DNA of 64,000 nucleotides from Amoebophrya sp. A120 (taxonomy: Eukaryota; Sar; Dinophyceae; Syndiniales; Amoebophryaceae). The stretch's first letter is position 1, and every line of letters begins with the position of its first letter. Below are positions 1 to 11,146 of this stretch, piece by piece. Under the pieces are notes generated by a model, which had not been told where the DNA came from, did no database searches, and saw only the letters and a list, made by a program, of their open reading frames with translations. The stretch spans positions 1,419,199 to 1,483,198 of the forward strand of contig CAJINV010000016.1 of the NCBI GenBank assembly GCA_905178155.1. The letters run 5' to 3'. The translations under genes were made by a program, and so were the position numbers.

Positions 1-114
1 CAGCATGCACTGGTCCTCACCGAGCAAGCGGATGACGGTTCTTTTCTGGGAAGTAGTTCCGTCCGGCGGAGAGCTGGGCATGGCGCCCGGTGGAGGGGGG
101 CCGGGGGAAGTCAT
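1..114 (-). CDS. N-terminus of an unidentified protein, cut by the window edge
   Basis: An ATG at 114-112 opens a minus-strand frame that stays open for 38 codons to the window edge. The start is Pro/Gly/Ser-rich (MTSPGPPPPGAMPSSPP) and then becomes more ordinary (KRTVIRLLGEDQCML). The ATG is the first in frame after a less structured leader, and the strand matches every other host gene in the window. A GGTGAGG string near 20 could be a 5' splice site, so the coding part may stop even earlier. Nothing here identifies a family. It could be a chance open frame, because 38 codons is short. Confidence 0.4.
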   Translation of the reverse strand, partial: MTSPGPPPPGAMPSSPPDGTTSQKRTVIRLLGEDQCML

Positions 115-2941
115 TTTGTCGGTCGAGATGAAATATCCGGGGAGCGGAGTATCAAATTGTCTTTGTTGATTAGGAGAAGAAGATCAAAGCAATCTAGTGA
201 GCTAGAGCTTCTTTTAATTATTCTCGATGTGAGAGCAGAAAGCGGTAGCAATTGCATTCGTATATACAGAAGTATAGAAGCTTCGCTCAAACAAGATTTG
301 CTCCGACGACCAACTCAGAAGCGATTGTGCGCTCATGCGTGACGATCGCACAGATGCGTACGCTCCAACATCTGTGCGTGACGTCTTTAAAGCATGACAA
401 TTCCACGGATTTTACTGCTCATCTTCCAACGATGAGCTGCAACAGCAACTACAGCAGCTAGCACATGCTACGATGACTCTCCCTCTACATGTGATCTACT
501 TCTGGGGCAGCTAGAGCGACTCGAAGCCGTCGCCATGTTATTCTTATTTCTGATTCTGAGTTTAATCACCACAGGCCGGGACGAAATACAACACATTTTC
601 GCCAAGACAAGAGTTTGCAGTTGAAGTTGTAAGGACTGTGCCGACATCACATGAAATATTGGCCTTCGCGCTCGACGGACATCAGACGAAATTATTGACT
701 CAATTCGCACGCAGAGACACCAGACAACCAACCCTGATCACAATCGCTGCGCCGTTAAGCAAGCATACAATAGAGATAGACGGAAGCCTTGCTTCCTTCG
801 CGACGAAGGAACAGAAACAAGGGCTGGCCACTGGCCTCGACCAAGCAAAAGCAGTTCGCATCTCCCGAGCGCGCCGACTGCGAGCGCGGCCGTTGCGTTT
901 GCGACTTCCATCCAGCTATGTTGCGACAAGGCGCGCGCAATGATTGAACGCGGGCAAGGGCGGCGCATGCCCATACCCAAGCAAGCGCGCCCTCACTCCT
1001 CCTTAGGAGCAGCGCCATCGACCCAGCGCGCGACAGAGAGGCGGGCCATGCCACAGGCGCAAAGGGGTGAGGATCAGATCACAGACGGGGGCCACCCAAC
1101 CAGCGGCCTTGCTAGGAGCCGCGCAGGCTGCCTGAATACACGAAACGACGGGGGGCGCCCAGCCGCGGCAGCGCGCCCCCGCCCCCGACCCCCCGAAGCC
1201 GACGGGCCACGCGGGGGCGCGAGGGCACTAAATCAATGCACCCAAGGCTTCGCCGGATTTTGCCCCTAACGCTTTTGGGCCGAAAAATCCACTTTATTTC
1301 TGAAATTTTTTAAAATTTCCGAGAAGGGTAGCGGGGTGGCTCTTGGACCGGGGGCGGGTTGGGGCCCGTCCTGCAGGCTGCGCAAGAAGGCTGGCGGGAT
1401 TTGGGTCGCTGCCTTCGGTGCTTCGCAATGGGATGAAACAAAACACAAAGGCGCCACGCCGCACGGGCTCGGTATGCCTCAGGAGCGCGCGGGAGGCGGC
1501 GCGCAGGCAGGCATGATGGACGTGGCTGCTCGACAACGCGGGCGCTCGGATGCGTTCGAATTGAAGTGAAGAACTTCCTTTGCGTGTGGCCAAGAAAAAT
1601 TTCAAAAAAGTTTCGATTTGCCCAAAAAAAGTTTGAATTTGGCCGGATAAAATTTCAAGAGGTGCGAAAAATGGCCAAAAAAAATTTCGGAAAATCGGCC
1701 ACATTAGCAAAATCCCATTGGTTTTTGCAAATTGGCCACTTTCTAGAATTTTTTTCAAATTTTTTTTGCGCGCCTCTTGATTTTTCCCGGATTTTTTTCA
1801 AATTTTTTCTGCGATTTTTCCTGGCCAAACCCAAAGAGAAATCTTCTGCGGCGGCAATGCGCCACGAGGGCGCCTCTGCTCCCCGACAGAAGAAGGCGCA
1901 ACCCCACACGGATTTGCCACTCTGGGTTCTCATCACCAGCAGCGGAGGCCAAGAGATGTGGACCACCCAAGCGGGCAAGTATGCGGCACCTGCGCCCGGC
2001 CCTCCTCTGACAAACAGGGGCGGGAACAGACTCGGGAAATGCCTCACATCGGCCAGACCGTCGGGGAAGCAAAAAAATTCAAAAATTTTTTTTTGGCTTT
2101 TTTTTTGGATTTTGTTTTTGCGCTATGTGGATTTTCCGAAATTTTTTGCGTTAGGGTGGAAATCCTGCGAACAAGGCGGAGGAAAATAAAAGGCCCGGCC
2201 GCCCAACAAGCGCGCCAGCCTGCGACGATTCAGGCGCCCGCCCTCGTCTTCTCTTCGCCCTTGATCCACGGGCCGCCCTGCTGCACGGTGCGCGGATCGG
2301 ACCGATCCACGTTCCCGAAGCTGCCCGAAGGCCGCCAGGGCGGGGGCCGGCGCGCGGGCATGGCCGGGGCCGGCGGGCGGGCAACGTCCGCGGCCCCGCT
2401 CGGCGCGCGGCGATTCCCACCGCGCTACCTGGGCGGCCAAGGAAAGGGAGGCCGCCGGCCGGCGGTCGCTGGCTTGGAGCACGCCGGGCGGGCCGCCGGC
2501 GCTGGGTCGGGCGCAGCGAGGAGGGCGGCGCGGGGCGTCCCCCGGCCCTGCAAAGTAAGTAACCCAGGCACCGCGGCCGCCGCCACTGCCTTGCCCTAAC
2601 CAATTCGACCACGCGCCGCCACTGCCTTGCCCCTGTCTAGGGGGCCGGAAATGCTCACGGCCGGCCCTCCTGCTTGCAGGCCCGGCCTGGCGCGCCCGTC
2701 GGCGCTTCTGTGTGCGCACGTGGCTGGCGAGTCTGCTGCGCGCACTGCAAAAATGGGCCTGCGGCCGTGCGGCGCGGAAGTTTTTCACTTGCACGAAGTT
2801 CACTATCACTGCTACACTGGACGTTCTTCCGCTTGGGACTCTCAAGCAAATGAACACTGCCAAAAGCAAAACGGCTCATCTGCGTTTCTACTTAGGTGAG
2901 TCGGGTGCTGGCTGGTGGAGGTCGAGGCTGATTGTTGCGAT
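115..2941. other. Gene-free region with GC-rich blocks and A/T-tract block
   Basis: No convincing gene is seen. Positions 840-1260 and 2170-2760 are very GC-rich, with open frames on several strands at once and low-complexity Arg/Pro/Ala translations, which is what GC-rich non-coding DNA gives. Positions 1265-2165 are built of A- and T-tracts resembling AAAATTTC and TTTTTTCAAATTTT. An imperfect inverted pair sits around 1640-1680 and 1760-1795, with CAAGAGGTGCG facing CGCGCCTCTTG. The region ends at the left end of the retroelement. Confidence 0.5.
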
Positions 2942-3316
2942 TATAAGTTTTTATAACACTGCTCAGATAAAGGACATTCACGCACGCAGAGCACGATCTT
3001 CAAATCTCTGATCCTGAGTCTCTTTAGACTTTTCGCTCGTGTTCAAGTTATGTGGTGAACCATAAACACACGGGCCAAACAAAAACGCTGTCGTAAGCAA
3101 AGCTTACGCTCGACATTCATGAAGCTGCAATAGGTGCGGCTACGCTACCTTTAGAGCTGCATGCTGCTCGGGGGAGCTCCGTGCTTTCAGGCGGGTTTTC
3201 ATAGGACACAGGGGGTCCCTAGAGAGAGTAGTTTTAGTTTTAAAACTATTTCGCAAAACCGCTAAAGCCGAAGCTACCGCGAACGTAAACTGCTTGTTTA
3301 AAGTGCAAGTAAGTTT
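2942..3316 (-). repeat. Split direct repeat A1 (375 bp)
   Basis: Matches 12528-12902 over the same length with scattered single-base differences (for example GCAGAGCACGATC against GCAGAACACGACC). It starts with TATAAG and ends with AAGTAAGTTT. It forms the 3' end of the element in its coding sense. The small open frame inside it is also present in A2 and looks like a chance frame. Confidence 0.9.
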
Positions 3317-3465
3317 GAGTAAGAAAGGCCTCCAAACAATAAATTTGTTTTTGAAAAACGCTGGAATAGAGGATGAAATAAACAAAAAATGGATGAAAAA
3401 TACAGAACAAAGAGAGAAAAATGAAGAAATCTCAAGCAAAAACATCCACCTCTCACACTCGACCA

Positions 3466-6400
3466 CTATCCGGAAAAATCCGGCAAAGTGATCTCAGGTT
3501 CTTCCACATCGATGAGATTTGGGGACTGAGGGTGGAACCCCCACAAATGATGGCTTTGAAGCTGATCTGATGTTAACTCATGCAAAACATGATTAGGGAA
3601 AGCTGCTCGCAGGCGCCATTCAATTTCAGGTCGCGTGAGCACATCCGCGATGTTGTGAGACGAGCAGAGCCAAGCAAAATAAAAGTCGCAATCTAACCGC
3701 TGAGCCAACAAGTGAAAGCTGCGCGACAGTCTTTGCGCCAGCAGGTTGCGAGAAGAATTTCGCCCGAGGTTGAAGCAAGCACCCAAATTATCACAATGGA
3801 TGATGACGCGTTTGCCTCGGACTTTGGAACGAAAAAGCTCCACGGCAACTCTAGCTGCGAGAACTTCTAATACGGCGATACAGAAAGCACCTTTGGCACT
3901 AGGATCTTCACCGTCAAGCTTGCATGCTAGAGGAACAGACTTGAGGCGCGCTTTGAGCGCGATGCTCTTCTTGTTGTCAACAAACATGCCACCAGTTCGC
4001 AGTTGAAACTTCTCCAGATCATCGCATTTGCCTTGACGGATCAGCTCCGCGATCTGGGGAAAGTCGGAGCCGGATGCGTCGACGTAGATGTGGACTACTT
4101 CTCGGTCCACCCGGGCTCGTGTGATGGGAATCGGCTCGATGCGCTCAGCTACTTTCGTCGCCAAACGAATCTGCGTCGCCAGGCCCCGCCGGTTGCGCGG
4201 ACGCGGGACCACGCGAGGAAATTGAGAATCCACACACCACAAGTTGAAGCCGCGCGCCAAATAGCTGAGGCGCATCGACATTTGCGTCATGTGGCGAAAC
4301 AAACCGGCAAAGGATTGGACTGCGCGAAGCTGGATTTTAGTTTTCATTTCCTCCCGAAAACGATCACGGAGCCCACGCAACTTGACCAATTTTTGTTCCG
4401 GGACGACCAGCAAAATGGCTTCCAGCTTGGTGTTGAGCTCGTACCCGAGTCCCAGCACAACGATCAAGAACTGGACGCTTTGGCTCTCCTTTTTGCGAAA
4501 GCTCTGCCGCCAGCCGGACAGTTCAAGCCACAAGTCAAGCAATCGCCCATCGCTATCGGCAACTGCAGGCTTGCTGTTTCCATGGATATCATCGATGAAC
4601 AACAACGCCAGGATGAGCAAGCCACAACAGAACACAAGCTGGAAAAGTTCTGAAATAGCCACACACTGCATGACGCTGGATAAGGACCCGAACAAACAAC
4701 AGTCCGAGGAGAACAAGACGTAGTCACGCTCTTCCTCCTCCGTAGGCGGTGCTGTTTCTTTAGCTGCTGGCGGTTTCTTTCCCTTTTTCTTGCCTTTGCC
4801 CTTGGCAGGATGGGGGACCGGAGTCGACTGCTTCGAGGAACTACTGGAAGCCCCGCTTTGCGGTAGTTCCTGTTGGTGCTGTTCCTTCGGCAAACGAAAA
4901 GGCAACGGGACCCACGCGCAGTTGTTGAGGGGCGTGTCTATGCCGCACTGGTAATAAAAACTTTTCAGGTCTCGCTTCCAACCGACCGGGCAAAAAGAGT
5001 AGTAATCGTTCACCACTTTGTTCCCCGCAAACTGCAAGGACTGAGCGGTGATCTGGCGGCGCTTATCGAAATTGTCGCGAAGCTCCTTCTCAGTAACCAC
5101 GTCGCCCCTAACATCTGCTTTCCACTTGAACAGGCTGGGCGAGGAAGGGCAAGAAGCAAAACATTTCTCGATCAGCGTCACGGTGCTGCGTACGCCGATG
5201 AGGCGCGTTTTTTCTTGTGCGATCAAACGCTTACTATTTTTGCGTAGATCAATACAAGTACGCGGACGCTCAGCGGGATTACTTGGCTCGCCGAATGCAT
5301 CTTTTTCCTTGTAAACAGGAAATGCCTTAGCGGCGACATAAGGCGTTTGCGAAGTTTGGAGCTGAGTGTAGTCCTGGCGGCGCCAGTAACCTTTCGCCTC
5401 CATTTCACAAGCGTCCTCGTACATCAAATCGACTTCGCGCTGCTTAGCCCAATGCGTTTTTGGCGGGTGAGGGCAGTCCACCACTGGAGTCTGCGCCGCT
5501 TCTTCCAGCTGCTCTGTGATTTTCTCATTGGCAAGGAAGTTCCAGAAGCCCGAAAGCGGAGTGTGCTCGTCTTTACTTTTGAAGCCCGCGATTAGTTGGC
5601 TGAGAATGTCCAAGATCTCAGCCTCGCGCGGCTTCAGATGAGTAGCCGTTTGCAATGCGCGACGCACCCCCGCTTGGAAAAAGAGGAAATTCTTTCCTTG
5701 GTACAGGCGTTGCAGATGTGGCGCCATGTCCTTGCGCAAAAGCTCTTCCGCCGGCAGGTAGAACTGGTGGCCATGCAGAATCTGCCGCGCTTTCTCTCGG
5801 TTTTTTGCCAAGAGCGTGTCGTCGTCGTGGATTTTCTGCCATTCGGCTGCGAATCCGGTGACCTGGACGTACTCCGGCGAAACTCCAAATTCACGCGTAG
5901 CATCAAGACTGACCCGACGACGGAAATCCTGGGGCGACATCTCCGCGCGTTCCGCTGAAGATGAGCTTGAAGGTTTAGCAGAAGCCGTCTGAAGCTCGTA
6001 GATCGGATTACTCTGGATCGCCTCCGGTGCCGGATCGCAGGCGTGCGTAGCGGGTGGCGCTTGCGTGCCGCTGTAGTGCTCGCACCACTCCGGTTTGATG
6101 GCGACAATGTCCTGGCGCCAGTCCGGCCGGTGACCCGAAGGAAAACTCTTGCCTTGCAGTGCGAGCTGCAAGTTGCAGGTCGAGTCTGGGTCGTCCCGCG
6201 CCGAAGCTTGAATGGACAGCGGTGGCTCGCTAGCCGCTGCCACATGATGAAGAATAGTCTGTGGCTCCATAGTCGCGGACGACTTGGTCGGTAAGGACGG
6301 AGAAGTTTTTGGGGAAGCGGAAAACTCCTTGATCTCGGCACCTTCTTTGAATCCCACTTTTTTCGTTCCGCGACCCGGAGAAGGACTGGCCCCCCGCTTC

Positions 6401-6826
6401 CGCGGTGGGGTCGGTGGACGTGGTTCCAGGTCTTTGCCGTGAACGCGGTTCATGACTTTCTCCGCTTTGACCTTCGTAGGGTCGTCGAGCGGAAGCGTGG
6501 TATGCGGGCCCATACGAGCCTCCAGCTCGTTCACGCCTCGCGGAGACGCTGGACCCGTTTTAGATTTTTTAATCGGTGGTCCGCTCGGCGGTGCGTTGGT
6601 CAAAATAGAGTGAAGAGGACGAAGTGGTGGGCCGGCCCCGCGGTGAAGGAGGCGCCCCCGAATGCGCTTTTCCGAAGGGGAGGAAAAGTTCCTTGCTCTG
6701 CGAGGGTGCTTTTTGCACTAGAGCAGCCTTGTACGACGCGCGCTTCGGGGATGGCGACTGTTTTCGCGGGGCAGAAGAAGACGAAGATGCCCCCGCAAAC
6801 TTGGGAGAAGAACTTCTGTCGGACAT
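3466..6826 (-). CDS. Retroelement reverse transcriptase-RNase H
   Basis: The main frame (6603 to the stop at 3466, about 1045 codons) holds an RT core: RLIGVRSTVTLI-type palm segments, then FIDDIHG near 4582-4600, a variant of the YxDD active-site box. An RNase H domain follows, with YVDASGSD (near 4070), an Ile-Ala-Val-Leu-Glu segment, IHCDNLGA (near 3795) and a C-terminal SSHNIADVLTRP, which carry the expected acidic and histidine residues. This RT-RH layout without an integrase is typical of DIRS elements. The likely start is the ATG at 6826 (MSDRSSSPKFAG), in another frame that runs to 6569. Passing from that frame into the RT frame near 6600-6640 requires a +1 shift, so the gene is either broken, misread by one base, or uses frameshifting. 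The N-terminal 350 residues are a disordered basic region. Confidence 0.8.
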
Positions 6827-7541
6827 GATTTGTGAGGGGGGTTTTGCAAAAGAAATTTATTGTTTGGGAGGCCTTAGTAGTTACTTTTTGTAATGTAAGA
6901 CTTGCATAAGAAAAGGAACAAAGAGCCAATAGTAGTAAAAGATTTACAGGCGTAATTGTGTGACTTTTTCATAAAAATGGATAAGAGAAACAAGGTGTAA
7001 GATTTTAGTTGGAACTAAAGTGACTCTGCGTAAATTTACAACAAAAACAGCGGGGTCCACTCCTTGGGCCCTGTTGGTATTAGCGGTTTGAAGGCGGTAT
7101 CGTTTCCGATTCCCAGTCTCCGCGCGACGGTAGTTGTAAGCTCGAACGAGAAGCGCGCCGAGTTTGTTTTTGTTGAACAGAAATTTATCTACGTGGTCGT
7201 GGATGTTCCGCGAGGTAGCGCGCGGCCATAAACGTAGGCAGTCGGTCCATGACCGGTAAGACGCCTGAGTTTTGTATTCCAAGATTTCCCGAACGAAAAA
7301 GGCATCACAAAATCACCTTGAGAGCGACAGAGTTTGTACGAATTTGGCATCGTTTACCGATTGACGTTTTTGCACAAGCTAACTGCGACGTTGAAAAGTT
7401 CTAACTTAACTTCTAAAAGACTCTAGGGTGTGCGTTTGACCTTGTTTCTGGCTGTGTTTCACACTAGTTTTACAAAACAGTCATACAAACCCAGCGCACT
7501 ACAGAATCATACAAAAAACAACTGCGCTTCCGCATGCTGTT
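6827..7541. other. Spacer between RT and Gag reading frames
   Basis: About 715 bp inside the retroelement. It holds a minus-strand open frame of 112 codons (7282-6944) with a basic, unremarkable translation that I do not recognise. Nothing supports it as a gene beyond its openness. The upstream part is AT-rich and could carry the RT leader. Confidence 0.35.
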
Positions 7542-8355
7542 TCACTCTTTGATGAATTTTTTCATCTGCTCCTCCGTCAAACCCAAACGGAAGTTACGGC
7601 TGACCGCTTTGATGCGTTTAGCTGGGGCTTTATGGAGGTCTTTGCAGTTAGTCTTCGTGCACTTACCGCGAAGATGATTAACACACACCCTGTCACCAGT
7701 GGCAGTGGTAGTATTCGTGGTCTTAGTGGTAGTAGAATTAGTAGCGCGACGAATTTTAGAAGGCTTAGAATCATCGTCGGTACTCAAGCGCCGCTCCAGT
7801 TGAATCGCTTGCAAAAAACAGATGCGGAGCTGGGCGGTGAGCGCGAGGGTGAGGCGACGCTGGTAGTAGGTCTCCGCCGGGAGGGCGTCGACGACCGGCA
7901 GACTCTGCAAGGAAGTGCAAGCCTTGATCTGGTCGAAGAAGATGCTCGTAACCTGTTCCAGGGATAGCAGCGCCGGGGGGTCTCTCGAAGCAAGCTCCTG
8001 TGAAATCAGGTAGCTGCGGGTAGATAGCGCCCTTGATCATATCATCGCGCTGGCGGTATTGCGGGTCGTCGGTGATCTGGAGCGAGCGGAACAGAGTAGC
8101 CGCCTCGTTCATATTCATACGACAGGTCGGCGGCGTGGAACTGGAGAAAGCTTCGCGCAAGCGCTGATTCGCCATGAGTTCGGTTCCGTACCGAAATTTC
8201 CGCCCATCAATCTTCGTCGTACAAATAGCGGCTTGGGCGGTGAGAAGCGCGGCTTGCGCCGCGTCCATCGTACCGAAACCCAGCTCCGCAGCGTGGACGT
8301 TCTGCAGCTGGATAGCCGCGACGGCGGCGTCAGCAGCACCCGGAACAGCAGCCAT
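7542..8355 (-). CDS. Gag-like protein with CCCH zinc finger (frame break)
   Basis: The ATG at 8355 (MAAVPGAADAAVAAIQ) opens a frame with an alpha-helical, Ala/Gln-rich N-terminus. The protein sense continues in a second frame from about 7970 down to the stop at 7542. The change of frame coincides with a run of six C (7969-7974 region on the plus strand, as Gs), and a +1 step there joins the two parts smoothly. The C-terminal part carries CVNHLRGKCTKTNCKDLH, a C-x7-C-x4-C-x3-H zinc finger of the kind that binds RNA, then a short basic tail. Its position next to RT-RH and its finger make it the presumed nucleocapsid protein. An indel in the C-run (mutation or sequencing) is the simplest explanation. 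Programmed frameshifting is the alternative. Confidence 0.65.
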
Positions 8356-8824
8356 TTTTTTCCTCTTTTTGGTGGAAAAGAAGTAGTAAATTCAAAGACA
8401 GGCTTATTAGAATTTCGGAAAAAAAAACAAACTACTTGCTTTTTGAATTTTGAGGAAAGCGCGACCTACTTGTATTTCGAGTGGGAGAGTCACTAGTTGG
8501 GCCCTGTGGGTGAAAAAGGTTTCGGCGACAAAATGACACAGAGGCAGCAACAGCTACGAGACGCGCATCTATGCTCACCAGAATTTTCACCAGACGGTCC
8601 GAGCGATATCCATATGTGTAGCAGAACACCGAACGACATTTATTTTGGAGAAGACAGAGCTTATTTTTCGAGGACGTACAGCAGAAATTTTTTTTTTCTT
8701 GTACGAGGCGCTCCATTTTCGATTTTTTCATTTTGGAGTCGCAGAGCGTGTTGATTTATTTCGAAGTGAGCTGCATGCTGCCGCGCAGTCATGCGCTCGC
8801 TTTTTCTTGGTGAAAAACTCGAAT
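8356..8824. other. Spacer between Gag and recombinase genes
   Basis: About 470 bp with T-tracts and only short scattered open frames. It would contain the 3' end of the recombinase message and the promoter or leader of gag. No repeat or RNA structure stands out. Confidence 0.35.
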
Positions 8825-11146
8825 TTATTTGGTACGAGGGACAATTGCGGATGCGAGAAATTTTTCTTCACCAGGAAGCAACCTGGGCCCATCACCATCC
8901 GCCACCAACTCGGGACTCTTGTACTCGAAGAAACCGTCGGAAAGCTTGTTGGCGGGGCGGTTTCGGTCTGCTAACAAAGTCGACTTCTTGTAACGCCAGC
9001 GCTTCAGAACAAAATCGCTTCCTGATGCTAGCCTCTTCGTCCAATCGTATTCGGACGTAGGTCCGAAGTGGAGTTGCCGCAAACGCGGCCAGAAGATTGC
9101 TACGCTGTCGGGGTAGTTTCTGGACAACGCGGCGTACCCTTCGGTGGTTGTGGTGCTGTCGTGGCGGGATAAGCGGCGGAGGTCGAGCCAGGACATGCCG
9201 CCCTCCAGTGCCGACTGGATACCCCCGATTCTTAGACTATGTCCACCGTAGTCATCTTCCGCCATCCCGTCCACCGCACCGATATAATCACTGTTGACCA
9301 GTTGATTGAAGTTGTCGGCGATGATAAGCAGTTCTTTAGGGGCTGCTTTTGTTCGGTTTACTGGCCAGCGTCTGAAGTATAACCATTCATCCGCACCCAA
9401 GCAGCAGGCTGGACACAACTTGCATTCTAAGTAATTCTTCTCGTCCACCTCGTCGGTCTCAACTATTGGCGCATAGGGGCATGAACGCCCTAGCATGAAG
9501 CCCTCGCGTTTTGCCCCCCTCTGATTTGACTTCGATGCGAAGATACAATATTCAACACATCCGCCGGAAGCCAAACGACGAGTGCTAGGCACATCGTCCA
9601 ATCTGAGGAAAGCGAACCAAACGGCGATCAAAAACCTGCAAAACCTAATCGGATGCACTCCTGCCGACGTTGCCGCCCGGCCGAGCGTGGGTAGGTCTCG
9701 TTTTTGGCAAGGTTGGATGATGAGGATCAAGTGAGAGAGTCGAGTGCCGGTTTTCTGCTGGGGCGGGGCTTTAGCCTTGGTGAGGGCTTTGAAGTGGGTC
9801 GAGTACTCGGCCCGCATCTCGTAGCTAAAAGCTTTGTGATTAGAGAGTAGGCTCTTGATGTAGCTGTAGTTCGTGGCTCTGCTCTGTTTAGCCACGTCCA
9901 ACTTGAGGAAGTAGCTGCAGCACAACGCCATGGAATAACTGCTCACGCTATCAGGCAGTGGACAGAGTCCACAGTGCATGAGCAACCGGATGCGCCGCTT
10001 CTTCAGCTGGGTCCGGTAAATCCCCTGCGATTTTTCGTTTCGCAAGAACGACTCGTTGCGGATTTTCAGGGTATTTGCTACATCATCTTCCGAGAGTTGG
10101 TTAACTGCTGCGGAAATTTGCGGGCGCAACGGCGGGTCTTGTTCCCATGGGCGATCCGCTAGAACCTGTTTTTTGATGGCTTCGAGAGCCTGGCCCTCCG
10201 GTAGTTCTTCTTCCTCCGTAGTCACGCGCACTGCTAGATCTTGTTGTTGTTCCGCCTGCGTCATCAGGTGCAGCTTACGCTTAAAAGCGTTATCCGATTG
10301 CAACGCGGAAAAAGAAGTTACTGCTGGCCCGTGATTCGAGACCACACGGGCCTCCTTCGGCACTTCTTTGCACGGAACAAAAGTCGATAACTGCAGCGAC
10401 GAAGAGGAAGAAGTCGTTTTCTGTTTGTGATAAACGGCGTCAGCTGGATCCCTGATCTTATTGCCCACGCCCGAGGACAGGTTATCTTGCGTGAACGCCG
10501 CAAGATTCTGCGCCAGTAGTTTTTGCTGGGGTGCCTTTTTGGATACGACATGAGCGCTAGCTGAAGACGACAGTGCTTGAGACCAGTCCATAATAGCAGC
10601 CGGCTCGACGAACTCGCTGCCGATTGCGTCGACTAACAGTCGTTCTTCTTGTAAGTCGTCCTGCTGCCGGTCGAAAAAGATCTCGCTCCCGTTTGTATTG
10701 CGGAAAACCGGACCTACCAACATCGTCTCCGATTGTTTCTTGGTCTTTTTTGATGGGCGGAAGTGGTCGTCGAGGATCTGCTCGTAGTAACAGGTCAGCA
10801 GGCTCCTCGAAAGCTGGATCCACTTGCTCCGATACACCTTTTTTGGTACCGCATCCCGGAGCTCATCGTCTTCAAAATCAGACTCATCGCTTTCGTCTGT
10901 TTGAATCGAGTCGAAGAAAGGACGGCGCGGGCGCTTCACTCTGCTGTGATCAAAGAAGGAAGGACGATAGGTGGGGCGCTTTTTCAAAGCTGCCTCCATC
11001 GCCAAAAACTCCTTGTCGTTGTCCTTCTTCTGTTGTGCGATGTCCTCCCTGACCTGCTTGTCTTCTTTGTAGATGCGGACCGCCTCCGAAGGAACTATTG
11101 CAGGCGCAGCTGCCTGATGCTGTTCCAAAAAAGAGATCCACGACAT
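8825..11146 (-). CDS. Retroelement tyrosine recombinase
   Basis: A 773-codon open frame from ATG 11146. The C-terminal third has the catalytic pattern of DIRS-type tyrosine recombinases: Arg in FLRLDDV (about residue 514), GHSLRIGG supplying the H-x-x-R pair (about 635), and the nucleophile Tyr in TTEGYAAL (about 670). The N-terminal 400 residues are charged and have no recognisable fold; they may hold the core-DNA-binding part. The product would cut and join DNA strands to integrate a circular cDNA. Its ATG overlaps the stop of the preceding ORF in the string TAATG, so the two are probably translated from one RNA, perhaps by reinitiation. The frame is fully intact in this copy, unlike Gag and RT. 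Confidence 0.85.
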   Translation of the reverse strand: MSWISFLEQHQAAAPAIVPSEAVRIYKEDKQVREDIAQQKKDNDKEFLAMEAALKKRPTYRPSFFDHSRVKRPRRPFFDSIQTDESDESDFEDDELRDAVPKKVYRSKWIQLSRSLLTCYYEQILDDHFRPSKKTKKQSETMLVGPVFRNTNGSEIFFDRQQDDLQEERLLVDAIGSEFVEPAAIMDWSQALSSSASAHVVSKKAPQQKLLAQNLAAFTQDNLSSGVGNKIRDPADAVYHKQKTTSSSSSLQLSTFVPCKEVPKEARVVSNHGPAVTSFSALQSDNAFKRKLHLMTQAEQQQDLAVRVTTEEEELPEGQALEAIKKQVLADRPWEQDPPLRPQISAAVNQLSEDDVANTLKIRNESFLRNEKSQGIYRTQLKKRRIRLLMHCGLCPLPDSVSSYSMALCCSYFLKLDVAKQSRATNYSYIKSLLSNHKAFSYEMRAEYSTHFKALTKAKAPPQQKTGTRLSHLILIIQPCQKRDLPTLGRAATSAGVHPIRFCRFLIAVWFAFLRLDDVPSTRRLASGGCVEYCIFASKSNQRGAKREGFMLGRSCPYAPIVETDEVDEKNYLECKLCPACCLGADEWLYFRRWPVNRTKAAPKELLIIADNFNQLVNSDYIGAVDGMAEDDYGGHSLRIGGIQSALEGGMSWLDLRRLSRHDSTTTTEGYAALSRNYPDSVAIFWPRLRQLHFGPTSEYDWTKRLASGSDFVLKRWRYKKSTLLADRNRPANKLSDGFFEYKSPELVADGDGPRLLPGEEKFLASAIVPRTK

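Noticed and set aside
2123-2869. Minus-strand open frame of 248 codons
   Set aside because: Arg/Ala/Pro/Gly-rich translation in a GC-rich block, with no start context or domain.
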